Shown one piece after another: positions 8,790 to 17,099 of a DNA stretch of 64,000 bases. Position numbers and translations under genes: made by a program. The notes under the pieces were generated by a model. The model was not told where the DNA came from. It ran no database searches and saw only the letters and a program-made list of their open reading frames with translations. The stretch comes from JAKFWF01 sp963750535. Its GTDB lineage: Bacteria; Pseudomonadota; Alphaproteobacteria; Rhizobiales; Hyphomicrobiaceae. The number at the start of each line of letters is the position of its first letter. Within the stretch, counting starts at the first letter, position 1. The stretch lies in assembly GCA_963750535.1 (NCBI GenBank), contig CAVVRF010000008.1, positions 62,001 to 126,000 of the forward strand. The letters run 5' to 3'.

Positions 8790-8804
8790 GAACAGCAAGG
8801 GAAC
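8790..8804. promoter_or_regulatory. SOS box (LexA operator) of lexA
   Basis: GAAC-AGCAAGG-GAAC is an exact copy of the alphaproteobacterial LexA operator GAAC-N7-GAAC. It lies 100 bases upstream of the lexA start and fits autoregulation. A weaker GTTC-N7-GTTT copy follows at 8816-8830. The same motif recurs exactly upstream of recA in this window. Confidence 0.85.
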
Positions 8805-8904
8805 GGTTAGCGTACGTTCTCGGTTTGTTTGTTCGTGTCGTGGCGTTTTACGAACCCAACTTCGCATCGATTGGTCGCTGGACACGAGCGCCGGGAGGTA
8901 CCCA

Positions 8905-9615
8905 ATGCTCACGCAAAAGCAAAAAGAGTTGCTGTTGTTCATTCACAAGCGGATGCAGGAGGAGGGCGTGCCGCCGTCTTTCGACGAAATGAAGGACGCG
9001 CTCGACCTCAAGTCCAAATCCGGCATTCACCGCCTGATCACGGCGCTCGAGGAGCGTGGTTTCATTCGCCGCCTCGCGCACCGGGCGCGGGCGCTCGAGG
9101 TGATCAAGCTGCCCGACAATGCGATTGATCCAGCGCCGACGCCGAAGCGACAAGGCTTCACGCCAAGCGTCATCGACGGCAGTCGCGGCAAGCAGCAGTT
9201 CGTGCCACCGCCGTCGACGGTGATCGACAGTCGCACCGTGTCCGTGCCGGTAATGGGGCGGATTGCGGCTGGCGTGCCGATCAGCGCGATCCAGAACCAC
9301 AGCCACGACATAGCCTGCCCGCCGGATTTGCTGACCAATGGCGAGCATTATGCGCTCGAGGTGCGCGGCGACTCGATGATCGACGCCGGCATTCACGATG
9401 GTGACACGGTCATCATCCGGCGCTGCAATTCCGCCGAGAACGGCGACATCGTGGTCGCCCTCGTCGAGCATGAGGAGGCAACGCTGAAGCGCCTGCGCAA
9501 GCGCGGCGCGGCAATCGCACTCGAAGCGGCCAATCCAGCGTACGAGACGCGGATTTTCGGACCCGATCAGGTCGAGATCCAAGGACGGCTGGTCGGGCTC
9601 ATCCGCAGGTATTGA
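8905..9615 (+). CDS. lexA: LexA repressor / self-cleaving SOS regulator
   Basis: A 236-residue LexA. Residues 1-65 form the winged helix DNA-binding domain (MLTQKQKELLLFI, VPPSFDEMKDALDLKSKSGIHRLITALEERG). The cleavage bond Ala-Gly lies in GRIAAGVPI near residue 120, the catalytic Ser in GDSMIDAG near 157, and the Lys in EATLKRL near 195. LexA represses DNA-repair genes and cleaves itself when RecA filaments form. Start ATG 8905 has GGGAGG seven bases upstream; longer in-frame starts upstream are unlikely. An SOS box precedes it. Confidence 0.97.
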   Translation: MLTQKQKELLLFIHKRMQEEGVPPSFDEMKDALDLKSKSGIHRLITALEERGFIRRLAHRARALEVIKLPDNAIDPAPTPKRQGFTPSVIDGSRGKQQFVPPPSTVIDSRTVSVPVMGRIAAGVPISAIQNHSHDIACPPDLLTNGEHYALEVRGDSMIDAGIHDGDTVIIRRCNSAENGDIVVALVEHEEATLKRLRKRGAAIALEAANPAYETRIFGPDQVEIQGRLVGLIRRY

Positions 9616-9801
9616 GGCTTGGCGGGGAGCGCGGCCGGCCAGTCGCGGGCATCGACGCGCGCAGGGCAAGCGAGTACCGGCGCTCGTGGCTGGTGCTTCG
9701 CGGGGGCGGCGACAACGTTCGCCGTGCCGCGCTGCGTGCCGATTGCCCCATTGCGGTAGTCGGCCCCATAGCGGCAGGGGATCTCGCGGCGCGCCTTGCG
9801 C

Positions 9802-10128
9802 CTAGGGATGCGGTCCCCATGGTGCCGGCAGCAGCAGCTTCACTTCCTGCGTCATCACCAGCGGGCGGAACTTCGCGGCAAAGCCTTCGACGAAGTCCTT
9901 GTTGGAGAACAGGGATGCCCAGTGAGCGCGCCGGTCGGCGTCGTCGTCGAACTTCCACAAATGCACGAGTTGGTTGATGGTGCCGACATCGCTCAGGAAG
10001 TAGCCGACGAGCTTCTTGTCCTGCCCGCCCTTCTGCATCGCCGGATAGCCGACCTCGGTGTAGAGCTTCACCGCCTCCGCCATCTTGCCGACATAGAGCG
10101 TGTAGGTACGCATCTCGAACAGTGCCAT
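9802..10128 (-). CDS. NIPSNAP family protein
   Basis: A 108-residue alpha/beta-barrel protein beginning MALFEMRTYTLYVGKMAEAVKLY, the hallmark of NIPSNAP proteins (EMRTYTL), followed by VGYFLSDVGTINQLVHLWKFDDDADRRAHWASL. It is a small dimeric ferredoxin-like barrel; biochemical roles in bacteria are mostly unknown. A GGAG ribosome site precedes ATG 10128. Convergent with lexA; the 186 bases between them hold no gene I recognise. Two palindromic elements lie just upstream. Confidence 0.88.
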   Translation of the reverse strand: MALFEMRTYTLYVGKMAEAVKLYTEVGYPAMQKGGQDKKLVGYFLSDVGTINQLVHLWKFDDDADRRAHWASLFSNKDFVEGFAAKFRPLVMTQEVKLLLPAPWGPHP

Positions 10129-10163
10129 GAGCAGCTCCTTCCACGGTAGCAGCGGGACTCGCG

Positions 10164-10239
10164 ACTAGTGTCCCGATCGCGAAGTTCGCTTCATTCGCAT
10201 GGCTATCGGACGAACTTCGCGATCGATAAGGACACTAGT
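10164..10239. repeat. Palindromic element copy A, 76 bp
   Basis: Starts ACTAGTGTCC and ends GGACACTAGT. The left arm 10164-10188 pairs with 10211-10239; the right arm has four extra bases (ATAA) as a bulge. The inner stem is CGATCGCGAAGTTCG with its reverse complement, and the loop is about 22 bases. It is homologous to the element at 10252-10329, which lies in inverted orientation, and paired changes between the two copies keep the stem intact. Confidence 0.85.
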
Positions 10240-10251
10240 AAATCCAAGCTT

Positions 10252-10329
10252 CTAGTGTGGCTTATGATTTCGAGGTCCGCACTGGAGTATGCCGCAAGTA
10301 TGAAGCGAACTTCGAAATCGCCACACTAG
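10252..10329. repeat. Palindromic element copy B, 78 bp, inverted relative to A
   Basis: Starts CTAGTGTGGC and ends GCCACACTAG. Read on the minus strand it aligns with copy A along its length, including GAAGTTCGCTTCAT and the ATAAG bulge before the second arm. Where copy A has GTGTCC/GGACAC, copy B has GTGTGG/CCACAC, and CGATCGCG/CGCGATCG becomes CGATTTCG/CGAAATC. The CTAG terminus at 10326-10329 supplies the stop codon of the neighbouring amidohydrolase. Confidence 0.85.
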
Positions 10330-11493
10330 GTGGGCATCCTCGTCTCGACCAGACGGGACCAGTAGGAAATGCCGGTCGCGATGGCGCCGTCGTTGAAATC
10401 GTAGGCCGGATGGTGCAGGCCGGCGCTATCACCGTTGCCGATGAAGATCATGGCGCCGGGCCGCGCTTCGAGCATCAGTGCGAAATCTTCGCCCGCCATC
10501 GTCGGCAGCGCCTCGGTCTGAACCTGCCCGTCGCCGACGACGTCGCGCGCCGCGGCGATCGCGCTGGCGGTCTGGCGGTCATGATTGAAGGTGCAGCCGA
10601 CACCAGTGATGTACTCGAGTTCGACCCGCGCGCCGTGCAGGCGGCCAATACTGTCGACGACGTCCTGCATTCGCTGCACGACGGTTGCCCTGGTCTCCTG
10701 GCGCAGCGTGCGCACGGTGCCGCCGAGATGAGCCTCCGGCGGGATGACGTTGTGGGTGGTGCCGGCGTGGAAGAACGCGACGGAGATCACTGCCGAGTTC
10801 GAGCGGGTCGATATTGCGCGAGACGATGTGCTGCAGCGCCTGGTGCAGTTGGCAGCCGATCGCGACCGTGTCTATGCTCATGTGTGGTTGCGCGGCGTGC
10901 GCGCCGCGGCCGTGGATGCGGATATTGAAGCGGTCGGCGGCCGCCATCAGCGGACCCTTGCGAATGGCAAACTGTCCGATCGGTATTCCCGGCCAGTTGT
11001 GCATCCCGTACACCTCGCCGATGCCGAAGCGATCCATCAGCCCCTCGCTCACCATCAGCCGCGCGCCGCCCTCGCCCTCCTCGGCCGGCTGGAAGATCAG
11101 CACCGCCGTGCCGTCGAAGTTGCGGGTCTCGGCCAGGTAGCGCGCGGCTCCGAGCAGCATGGCGGTATGGCCGTCGTGACCGCAGGCGTGCATCTTGCCC
11201 TCGACCGTGGAGGCATGCGGCAGTCCGGTCGTCTCGCGGATCGGCAGAGCATCCATGTCGGCCCTGAGCCCGATCACGGCTCCCGAGGCGGTGCTGCGAC
11301 CCTTGATGATGCCGATGACGCCGGTCCTGGCGAAGCTGGTGATGATCTCGTCGCAGCCGAACGAGCGCAGCTTGTCGGCGACGATCGCGGCAGTGCGCTG
11401 CACGTCGAAGCCGGTTTCGGGATGCCGATGCAGGTCACGACGCCAATCGGCAACTTCGTCGGCAAATGCAGCAACTCGGTTAACGATCGGCAT
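10326..11493 (-). pseudogene. M20-family amidohydrolase (hippurate-hydrolase-like), frame disrupted
   Basis: Two overlapping minus-strand frames together make one M20D peptidase of about 388 residues. The first part (from ATG 11493) has LRADMDALPI, the metal ligand block HACGHDGHTAMLLGAA and FQPAEEGEGGA; the second part (to 10326) has VISVAFFHAGTTHNVIPPEAHLGGTVRT, the HxxP block, and the metal Glu-Asp in TMAGEDFA. The break is near 10795: deleting one base turns GAACTCGGCAGTG into GAA-TCG-GCA-GTG and rejoins both parts as NIDPLESAVISVAF. These enzymes hydrolyse N-acyl amino acids with two metal ions. The rest of the gene is well preserved, so either a sequencing error or a young mutation is likely. 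The stop codon lies inside palindromic element B. Confidence 0.85.
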
Positions 11494-11764
11494 CGTGCGG
11501 GGGCCTTCCCTGGCTGAAGTCTGATTGGCTGATGTCGTGGGCGGTGAGTTGAGAGAGCGCTGCGTCCTCAGTCAAGCGCGCCGACACGATCGCGCACCGG
11601 CGTGCGGGACAGCCGGTCGCTGGGAGCGGAGGGCTGATCTCGTCTCGCGCCGACTGAAGCAACGCCTAGACCGCGGGTTGCTCTTGCGCCACTATGGCGG
11701 CGTCCGCATGCAGGGGCCACGGCTGGACGGAGCCGGTGGCGGGCAGGGTGCTGGAGGACACGAA

Positions 11765-13345
11765 ATGATCAGGTGGATGGCGCTGGCTGTGGCCGGGGCG
11801 ATGGCTTTCGGGGCAACGAGCTCGAACGCCACGACCTTGCGTTATGCCTTTCAGGGCGATCTCAATGCGCTCGACCCGTATTCGCTGAATGAGACTTTCA
11901 CGCTCGGTGCCATGGGCAACGTGATGGAAGGCCTCACCAAGCGCGACAAGAACCTGAAGATCATTCCGGGCCTTGCCGAGCGCTGGGAAATCGTCGAGCC
12001 GACGCGGTGGCGCTTCTACCTGCGCAAAGGCGTGAAGTTCCATGGCGGCGAGGATTTCACCGCCGACGACGTGCTGTTCTCTCTCGATCGCATGCGCTCG
12101 GACGGATCACAGCTGAAGAGCCGTGCTCCAGCCGACATGAAGGCGGTCAAGGTCGACGACCATACGGTCGATTTTGTGCTGGCGCGCCCCAATCCCATCC
12201 TGAATGCGGAATGGGACACCTGGTACATGTTCTCGAAGAAGTGGTCGGAAGCCGTCGGCGCGACGCAGGCGCAATCGGCCAAGTCCACGTCGCTGAGCGC
12301 CTGGGCGCTCACCGCCAACGGCACCGGTCCGTTCGTCGTCGCCAGCCACGAGCCGGGCGTCAGGACGATATTTCGCAAGAACCCGAACTGGTGGGGAAAG
12401 CCCGAGCACAATCTCGATGAGGTGATCTTCACCACCATCAAGTCGGATGCGACCCGCGTCGCGGCGCTGCTCACCGGCGAGGTCGACCTGATCGAGCCGG
12501 TGCCGGTGCAGGACATGGAGCGCATCGCCCGCAATCCGACCACGACCGTCATGACCGGACCGGAGCTGCGCACGATCTTTCTCAACTTCGACAGCTTCCG
12601 CGACGAGCTCAAGTACGCCAGCATCAAGGGCAAGAACCCGTTCAAGGATGCTCGCGTCCGCAAGGCGTTCTATCAGGCGGTCGACATCGAGGCGATCCGG
12701 ACCAAGGTGATGAGGGGACAGTCGAGCCCATCGGCGCTGCTGATCTCGCCGCTGCTGTTCTCCCGCTCGAATGAGTTCAAGCGCCATCCCTACGACGTGC
12801 AGGCAGCCAAGAAGCTGATGGCGGAAGCAGGTTATGCGGATGGTTTCGAGCTGCGCATGGATTGCCCGAACGACCGCTACGTCAACGACGACGAGATCTG
12901 CCAGGCGGTGGCCGGCATGTTGGCGCGCATCAACGTCAAGGTCACGGTCAACGCCCAGCCGAAGGCGAAGTTCTTCGAGTTCGCCGGCTCGACCGGCAAA
13001 TACGACAGCTCGTTCAACATCCTCGGCTGGACGCCGGGCTCGTTCGACAGCCATAACGTGCTGACCAATATCGCCGGATGCCGGGACGCCGATGGCAAAG
13101 GCGGCCTCTTCAACTATGGCGGCTATTGCAATCCGAAGGTCGATGAGCTGGCCGGACTGATCGGCGTCGAGACCGATCCCAGGAAGCGCGACGAGATGAT
13201 CTACCAGGCGTTCAAGATCGTTCATGACGAGGTCGGCCTGATGCCGTTGCACCAGCAGGCTCTGGCCTGGGGCGTTTCCAAATCGGCGACCATCTGGCAA
13301 CGCGCCGATAATCAGATACTGTTCTATTGGGCGCAGAAGAAATAG
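11765..13345 (+). CDS. ABC transporter substrate-binding protein, peptide/nickel type (copy 1)
   Basis: A 526-residue extracytoplasmic binding protein of the DppA/OppA family (SBP_bac_5). A signal peptide is seen (MIRWMALAVAGAMAFGATSSNA). The family block NVMEGLTKRDKNLKIIPGLAERWE...WRFYLRKGVKFHGGEDFTADDV is present. ATG 11765 was chosen for its signal peptide and GGAGG nine bases upstream. It delivers its ligand to the permease/ATPase genes downstream. The next gene is a close paralogue of the same length. The ligand could be a peptide, opine or other amphipathic solute; it cannot be told from sequence. Confidence 0.92.
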   Translation: MIRWMALAVAGAMAFGATSSNATTLRYAFQGDLNALDPYSLNETFTLGAMGNVMEGLTKRDKNLKIIPGLAERWEIVEPTRWRFYLRKGVKFHGGEDFTADDVLFSLDRMRSDGSQLKSRAPADMKAVKVDDHTVDFVLARPNPILNAEWDTWYMFSKKWSEAVGATQAQSAKSTSLSAWALTANGTGPFVVASHEPGVRTIFRKNPNWWGKPEHNLDEVIFTTIKSDATRVAALLTGEVDLIEPVPVQDMERIARNPTTTVMTGPELRTIFLNFDSFRDELKYASIKGKNPFKDARVRKAFYQAVDIEAIRTKVMRGQSSPSALLISPLLFSRSNEFKRHPYDVQAAKKLMAEAGYADGFELRMDCPNDRYVNDDEICQAVAGMLARINVKVTVNAQPKAKFFEFAGSTGKYDSSFNILGWTPGSFDSHNVLTNIAGCRDADGKGGLFNYGGYCNPKVDELAGLIGVETDPRKRDEMIYQAFKIVHDEVGLMPLHQQALAWGVSKSATIWQRADNQILFYWAQKK

Positions 13346-13415
13346 CGGGATCGGGTTGAAGGCCGGGGCGATCAGCTCTTGGCCTTCGAGTGTTAAATGC
13401 AACCGGGAGTAACAC

Positions 13416-14999
13416 ATGCGAGGAATTCGATCGTATCTGGCGGCGGCAGCCTTGTCGTTCGTGCTTGCTGGCGCCGCCGACGCCAAGACCTTCAAGTTCG
13501 CCTTCCAGGGCGATCTCAATGCGCTCGATTCCTACACGCTCAACGAGACCTTCACGCAAGGCATGATGAGCAACGTGATGGAGGGCCTGATCCGGCGCGA
13601 CAAGGACCTCAAGATCATCCCGGGCCTCGCCGAGCGCTGGGAGGTGGTCGATCCGCTGAAATGGCGCTTCTATCTGCGCAAGGGCGTGAAATTCCACGGC
13701 GGCGAGCCGTTCACCGCCGACGACGTGATCATGTCGATGGATCGCGCTCGCGTGCCCGACAGCCAGGTCCGCAACAAGGTTCAGGCCGACGCCAAGTTCA
13801 TCAAGATCGACGACCACACCATCGAGGTGCAGCTCGAGAAGCCAAATCCGATCCTGCATTACGAATGGGACGTGATTCACATCTTCTCGAAGCCGTGGGC
13901 CGAGAAGGTGGGCGCTACCAAGCCGCAATCCGGCAAGGCGACCTCGGTAAGTGCGTGGGCGTTGACCGCCAACGGCACCGGCCCGTTCATGGTCGTCAGC
14001 CACGAGCCGGGCGTGAAAACCGTATTCAAGCCCTACGCCGGATGGTGGGACAAGCCGGTCCACAATCTCGACGAGGTGATATTCACGACGATCAAGTCGG
14101 ACGCGACCCGCGTCGCCGCCTTGCTCACCGGCGAGATCGACATGATGGATCCGGTGCCGGTGCAGGACATCGACCGGATCAAGGGCAACGCCACCACCGA
14201 CGTGCTGATCGGGCCGGAGCTGCGCACCATCTTCCTCAACTTCGACAGCTTCCGCGACGAGCTCCTGTATTCGAGCGTGAAGGGCAAGAACCCGTTCAAG
14301 GACCCGCGCGTGCGCAGAGCCTTCTATCAGGCGATCGACATCGAGGCGATCAAGACCAAGGTGATGCGGGGCATGTCGGTGCCCTCGGCGCTGTTGATCT
14401 CGCCGCTGCTGTTCCAGCCGCTCGCCGATCTCAAGCGCCATCCCTATGACGTCGAAGCGGCCAAGAAGCTGATGGCGGATGCCGGCTACGCCGACGGATT
14501 CGAGCTGCGCATGGACTGCCCGAACGACCGCTACGTCAATGACGCGGCGATCTGCCAGGCGGTGGCGGCGATGATGGCGCGCATCAACGTCAAGGTGACC
14601 CTCAACGCCCAGCCGAAAGCGAAGTACTTCGAATTCGCCGGCGCAACTGGCGGCTTCGACAGCTCGTTCAACCTGCTCGGCTGGACCCCGGGCTCGTTCG
14701 ACAGCTGGAACGTGCTGGCGAACATCATCGGCTGCCGCGACGCCAAGGGCACCGGTAGCACCGCTAATTATGGCGGCTATTGCAACAAGCGCGTCGACGA
14801 GCTGACCAAGCTCATCGTCTCCGAGACCGACAAAGCCAAGCGCGATGCGATGATCAAGGAAGCCTACCTGATCGTGCACGAAGAGGTCGGCCTCGCTCCG
14901 CTGCACCAGCAGTCGCTGGCCTGGGGCGTGTCGAAGTCGATCAAGATGGTGCAGCGCGCCGACAACCAGATCCACTTCTACCTGACGACGAAGAACTGA
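13416..14999 (+). CDS. ABC transporter substrate-binding protein, peptide/nickel type (copy 2)
   Basis: A 527-residue paralogue of the preceding gene with the same domain layout: signal peptide (YLAAAALSFVLAGAADA), FAFQGDLNALDSYTLNETFTQGMMSNVMEGL, RFYLRKGVKFHGGEPFTADDV and the C-terminal VHEEVGLAPLHQQSLAWGVSKS. The two copies match over most of their length, including LRTIFLNFDSFRDEL and PSALLISPLLF, so they arose by tandem duplication. An inverted-repeat spacer separates it from the permease genes. Two binding proteins for one permease set suggest two related ligands. Confidence 0.92.
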   Translation: MRGIRSYLAAAALSFVLAGAADAKTFKFAFQGDLNALDSYTLNETFTQGMMSNVMEGLIRRDKDLKIIPGLAERWEVVDPLKWRFYLRKGVKFHGGEPFTADDVIMSMDRARVPDSQVRNKVQADAKFIKIDDHTIEVQLEKPNPILHYEWDVIHIFSKPWAEKVGATKPQSGKATSVSAWALTANGTGPFMVVSHEPGVKTVFKPYAGWWDKPVHNLDEVIFTTIKSDATRVAALLTGEIDMMDPVPVQDIDRIKGNATTDVLIGPELRTIFLNFDSFRDELLYSSVKGKNPFKDPRVRRAFYQAIDIEAIKTKVMRGMSVPSALLISPLLFQPLADLKRHPYDVEAAKKLMADAGYADGFELRMDCPNDRYVNDAAICQAVAAMMARINVKVTLNAQPKAKYFEFAGATGGFDSSFNLLGWTPGSFDSWNVLANIIGCRDAKGTGSTANYGGYCNKRVDELTKLIVSETDKAKRDAMIKEAYLIVHEEVGLAPLHQQSLAWGVSKSIKMVQRADNQIHFYLTTKN

Positions 15000-15003
15000 G
15001 CGG

Positions 15004-15104
15004 CGTAGGTTGGGTTAGGCCGCCGATTGGCGGCCTAACCCAACACTTTGCACCACCCGTGAAATATTGGGTTACGCGCCGAAGTGGCGCTAACCCAACC
15101 TACG
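15004..15104. repeat. Composite inverted repeat with two hairpins
   Basis: CGTAGGTTGGGTTAG at 15004-15018 is the reverse complement of CTAACCCAACCTACG at 15090-15104. Inside, 15009-15044 forms a perfect 16 bp stem (GTTGGGTTAGGCCGCC) with a GATT loop, and TTGGGTTA-c-GCGCC...GGCGCTAACCCAA forms a second hairpin near 15067-15098. This type of GTAGGTTGGGTTAG repeat is widespread in bacterial intergenic DNA. Here it lies inside an ABC operon and could act as an mRNA stabiliser or partial terminator between the binding protein and membrane genes. Confidence 0.85.
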
Positions 15105-15156
15105 GGCGGTGAACTCCGACGAACACGACGCCCCCACCACGAGTAACCTAATCCAG

Positions 15157-16140
15157 ATGCTCGCCTTCGCCATTCGCCGCTTGATCGAAGCAACCTTCGT
15201 AATGTTGACGGTGGCGTTGCTGTCGTTCGTCCTGTTCCGCTTCGTCGGCGATCCGGTCAATCAGATCGTCAGCCAGGACGCGACACTCGAGGAACGGCTT
15301 CGCCTGCGCGCCGACCTCGGTCTCGACGACCCGGTGCCGCTGCAATTCGGCCGCTTCGTCTGGAAGGCCGTCAACTTCGACTTCGGCATCTCCTATCAGG
15401 TGAAGCAGCCGGTGACGACGCTGATCGCCGACCGCTTCCCGGCGACGCTGGAGCTTGCCGTCGTCGCCGCGGCGTTCGCGATCATGCTCGGCATCCCGAT
15501 GGGGGTCTATACCGGCATCCACCGCGATAAAGCGCTGTCCAAGGCCTTCCTCACGGTGTCGCTCGTCGGCATCTCGCTGCCGACCTTCCTGATCGGCATT
15601 TTGCTGATCTATCTGTTCTCGGTGAAGCTCGGCATGCTGCCGTCGTACGGACGCGGCGACGTCGTGCAGATCGGTTTCTGGAAGAGCGGCCTGTTCACGT
15701 GGTCGGGCCTCAAGGCGCTGATCCTGCCGGCCATCACGCTTGGCCTGTTCCAGATGACCCTGATCACCCGGCTCGTGCGCTCCGAGATGCTCGAAGTGCT
15801 GCGCACCGACTACATCAAGTTCGCCCGCGCCCGCGGCCTCTCTGACCGGTCGGTCTATTTCGGGCATGCGCTCAAGAACACGCTGGTGCCGGTCGTCACC
15901 ATCATCGGACTGCAGGTCGGGTCGATCATCGCGTTCGCGATCATCACCGAGACCGTCTTCCAGTGGCCGGGCATGGGGCTGCTGTTCATCAAGTCGGTTC
16001 AGACCGCCGACATTCCGGTTATGTCGGCCTATCTGCTGCTGGTCGCGTTCATGTTCGTGGCGATCAACTTCATCGTCGATTTGTTGTACGTCGCGATCGA
16101 TCCCAGGATCAGGATCGCCGGCAGCGGCGCGGGGCACTGA
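15157..16140 (+). CDS. ABC transporter permease, DppB type
   Basis: A 327-residue inner-membrane protein with six hydrophobic segments and the N-terminal MLAFAIRRLIEATFVMLTVALLSFVLFRFVGDP typical of DppB/OppB. The EAA loop contacting the ATPase reads DYIKFARARGLSDRSVYFGHALKNTLVPV. ATG 15157 was preferred because the family starts just before the first helix; GTG 15109 in the same frame is an alternative. Its stop overlaps the next start (TGATG). It forms the channel with the following gene. Confidence 0.92.
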   Translation: MLAFAIRRLIEATFVMLTVALLSFVLFRFVGDPVNQIVSQDATLEERLRLRADLGLDDPVPLQFGRFVWKAVNFDFGISYQVKQPVTTLIADRFPATLELAVVAAAFAIMLGIPMGVYTGIHRDKALSKAFLTVSLVGISLPTFLIGILLIYLFSVKLGMLPSYGRGDVVQIGFWKSGLFTWSGLKALILPAITLGLFQMTLITRLVRSEMLEVLRTDYIKFARARGLSDRSVYFGHALKNTLVPVVTIIGLQVGSIIAFAIITETVFQWPGMGLLFIKSVQTADIPVMSAYLLLVAFMFVAINFIVDLLYVAIDPRIRIAGSGAGH

Positions 16141-17099
16141 TGGGCGACCTCGCCGACAGACCAAAGAATGGGACCAAGCCTCGCCGAGGGGCGGCTCGCC
16201 CGCATGCTCGACAGCGACATCGCGGCGAGCTTTCATGCGCTCGCGCATTGTCGTCGTTGCTGGCAGTCGTCGCCTTCCTGATGGTGCTCGCGGCGATGTG
16301 CGCACCGCTGATCGCGCCGTCGAACCCGTATGACCTCAACAGCGTCAACCTGCTCGACGCCAATACACCGCCGGTTTGGGAGCCCAACGGTGAGCGCAAA
16401 TTTCTGCTCGGCTCCGACAATCAAGGCCGCGACATCCTCTCCACGATGCTCTACGGCACTCGATCATCGATCCTGATCGGCTTCCTCTCGGTGTCGCTTG
16501 CAATGCTGCTTGGCGTTTCGCTTGGCCTGCTGGCCGGCTACACCGGCGGCCGGACCGACATGCTGATCATGCGCATCGCCGATGTGCAGCTGACGTTCCC
16601 GGCGATCCTGACCGCGCTGCTGGTCGATGGCGTGGCCAGCGTCATTTTCAAGCATCACGACGGCGGCGGCGCCAAGTTCTGGATCCTGGTGGTCTCGATC
16701 GGTCTGTCGTACTGGGTCCAGTACGCCCGTACGGTGCGCGGCGTCACCCTGGTCGAGCGCAACAAGGATTACGTCCAGGCCGCGCGCCTGATCGGCATGA
16801 GCCGAATAGCGATCATGTTCCGCCACGTGCTGCCGAACGTGCTGTCGCCGGTCCTGGTCATCGCCACCATCAATCTCGCGCTCGCCATCATAACCGAGGC
16901 GACGCTTTCGTTCCTGGGGGTCGGGCTGCCGCCGACCGAGCCGTCGCTCGGCACCATGATCGGCACCGGCAACGAGTTCCTGCTGTCGGGCGACTATTGG
17001 ATGGTGCTGTTCCCCGGGCTGGCGCTCGCAACCCTGGTGCTGAGCGTCAATCTGCTCGGCGACTGGCTGCGTGATGCCCTCAATCCGAAGCTGCGCTGA
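16140..17099 (+). CDS. ABC transporter permease, DppC type, N-terminus scrambled by frameshifts
   Basis: From about residue 40 this is a normal DppC-like permease: VVAFLMVLAAMCAPLIAP, the FLLGSDNQGRDILSTMLYGTR block, five to six membrane segments and the EAA loop DYVQAARLIGMSRIAIMFRHVLPNV. The first 40 residues in this frame (MGDLADRPKNG... then an Arg/His-rich stretch) do not look like the family. The expected sequence is split over the other two frames: GRLARMLDSDIAASF (16180-16236), then MRSRIVVVAG (16234-16263), then VVAF in the present frame. Removing one base near 16236 and one near 16263 would restore a typical N-terminus. A third indel near 16180 is possible if ATG 16140 is the start. 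Confidence 0.85.
   Translation: MGDLADRPKNGTKPRRGAARPHARQRHRGELSCARALSSLLAVVAFLMVLAAMCAPLIAPSNPYDLNSVNLLDANTPPVWEPNGERKFLLGSDNQGRDILSTMLYGTRSSILIGFLSVSLAMLLGVSLGLLAGYTGGRTDMLIMRIADVQLTFPAILTALLVDGVASVIFKHHDGGGAKFWILVVSIGLSYWVQYARTVRGVTLVERNKDYVQAARLIGMSRIAIMFRHVLPNVLSPVLVIATINLALAIITEATLSFLGVGLPPTEPSLGTMIGTGNEFLLSGDYWMVLFPGLALATLVLSVNLLGDWLRDALNPKLR

Noticed and set aside
9616..9801. Possible small gene or competence-gene remnant after lexA
   Set aside because: The frames contain no recognisable family and the genes on both sides converge; no ribosome site was found.
13346..13415. GAAGGCC/GGCCTTC inverted repeat between the two binding proteins
   Set aside because: Only seven paired bases around a 16-base loop, no T-run; too weak to call a terminator.
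13212..14975. Minus-strand open frame opposite the second binding protein
   Set aside because: A matching frame occurs opposite the first copy only because the genes are duplicated; there is no ribosome site or domain.
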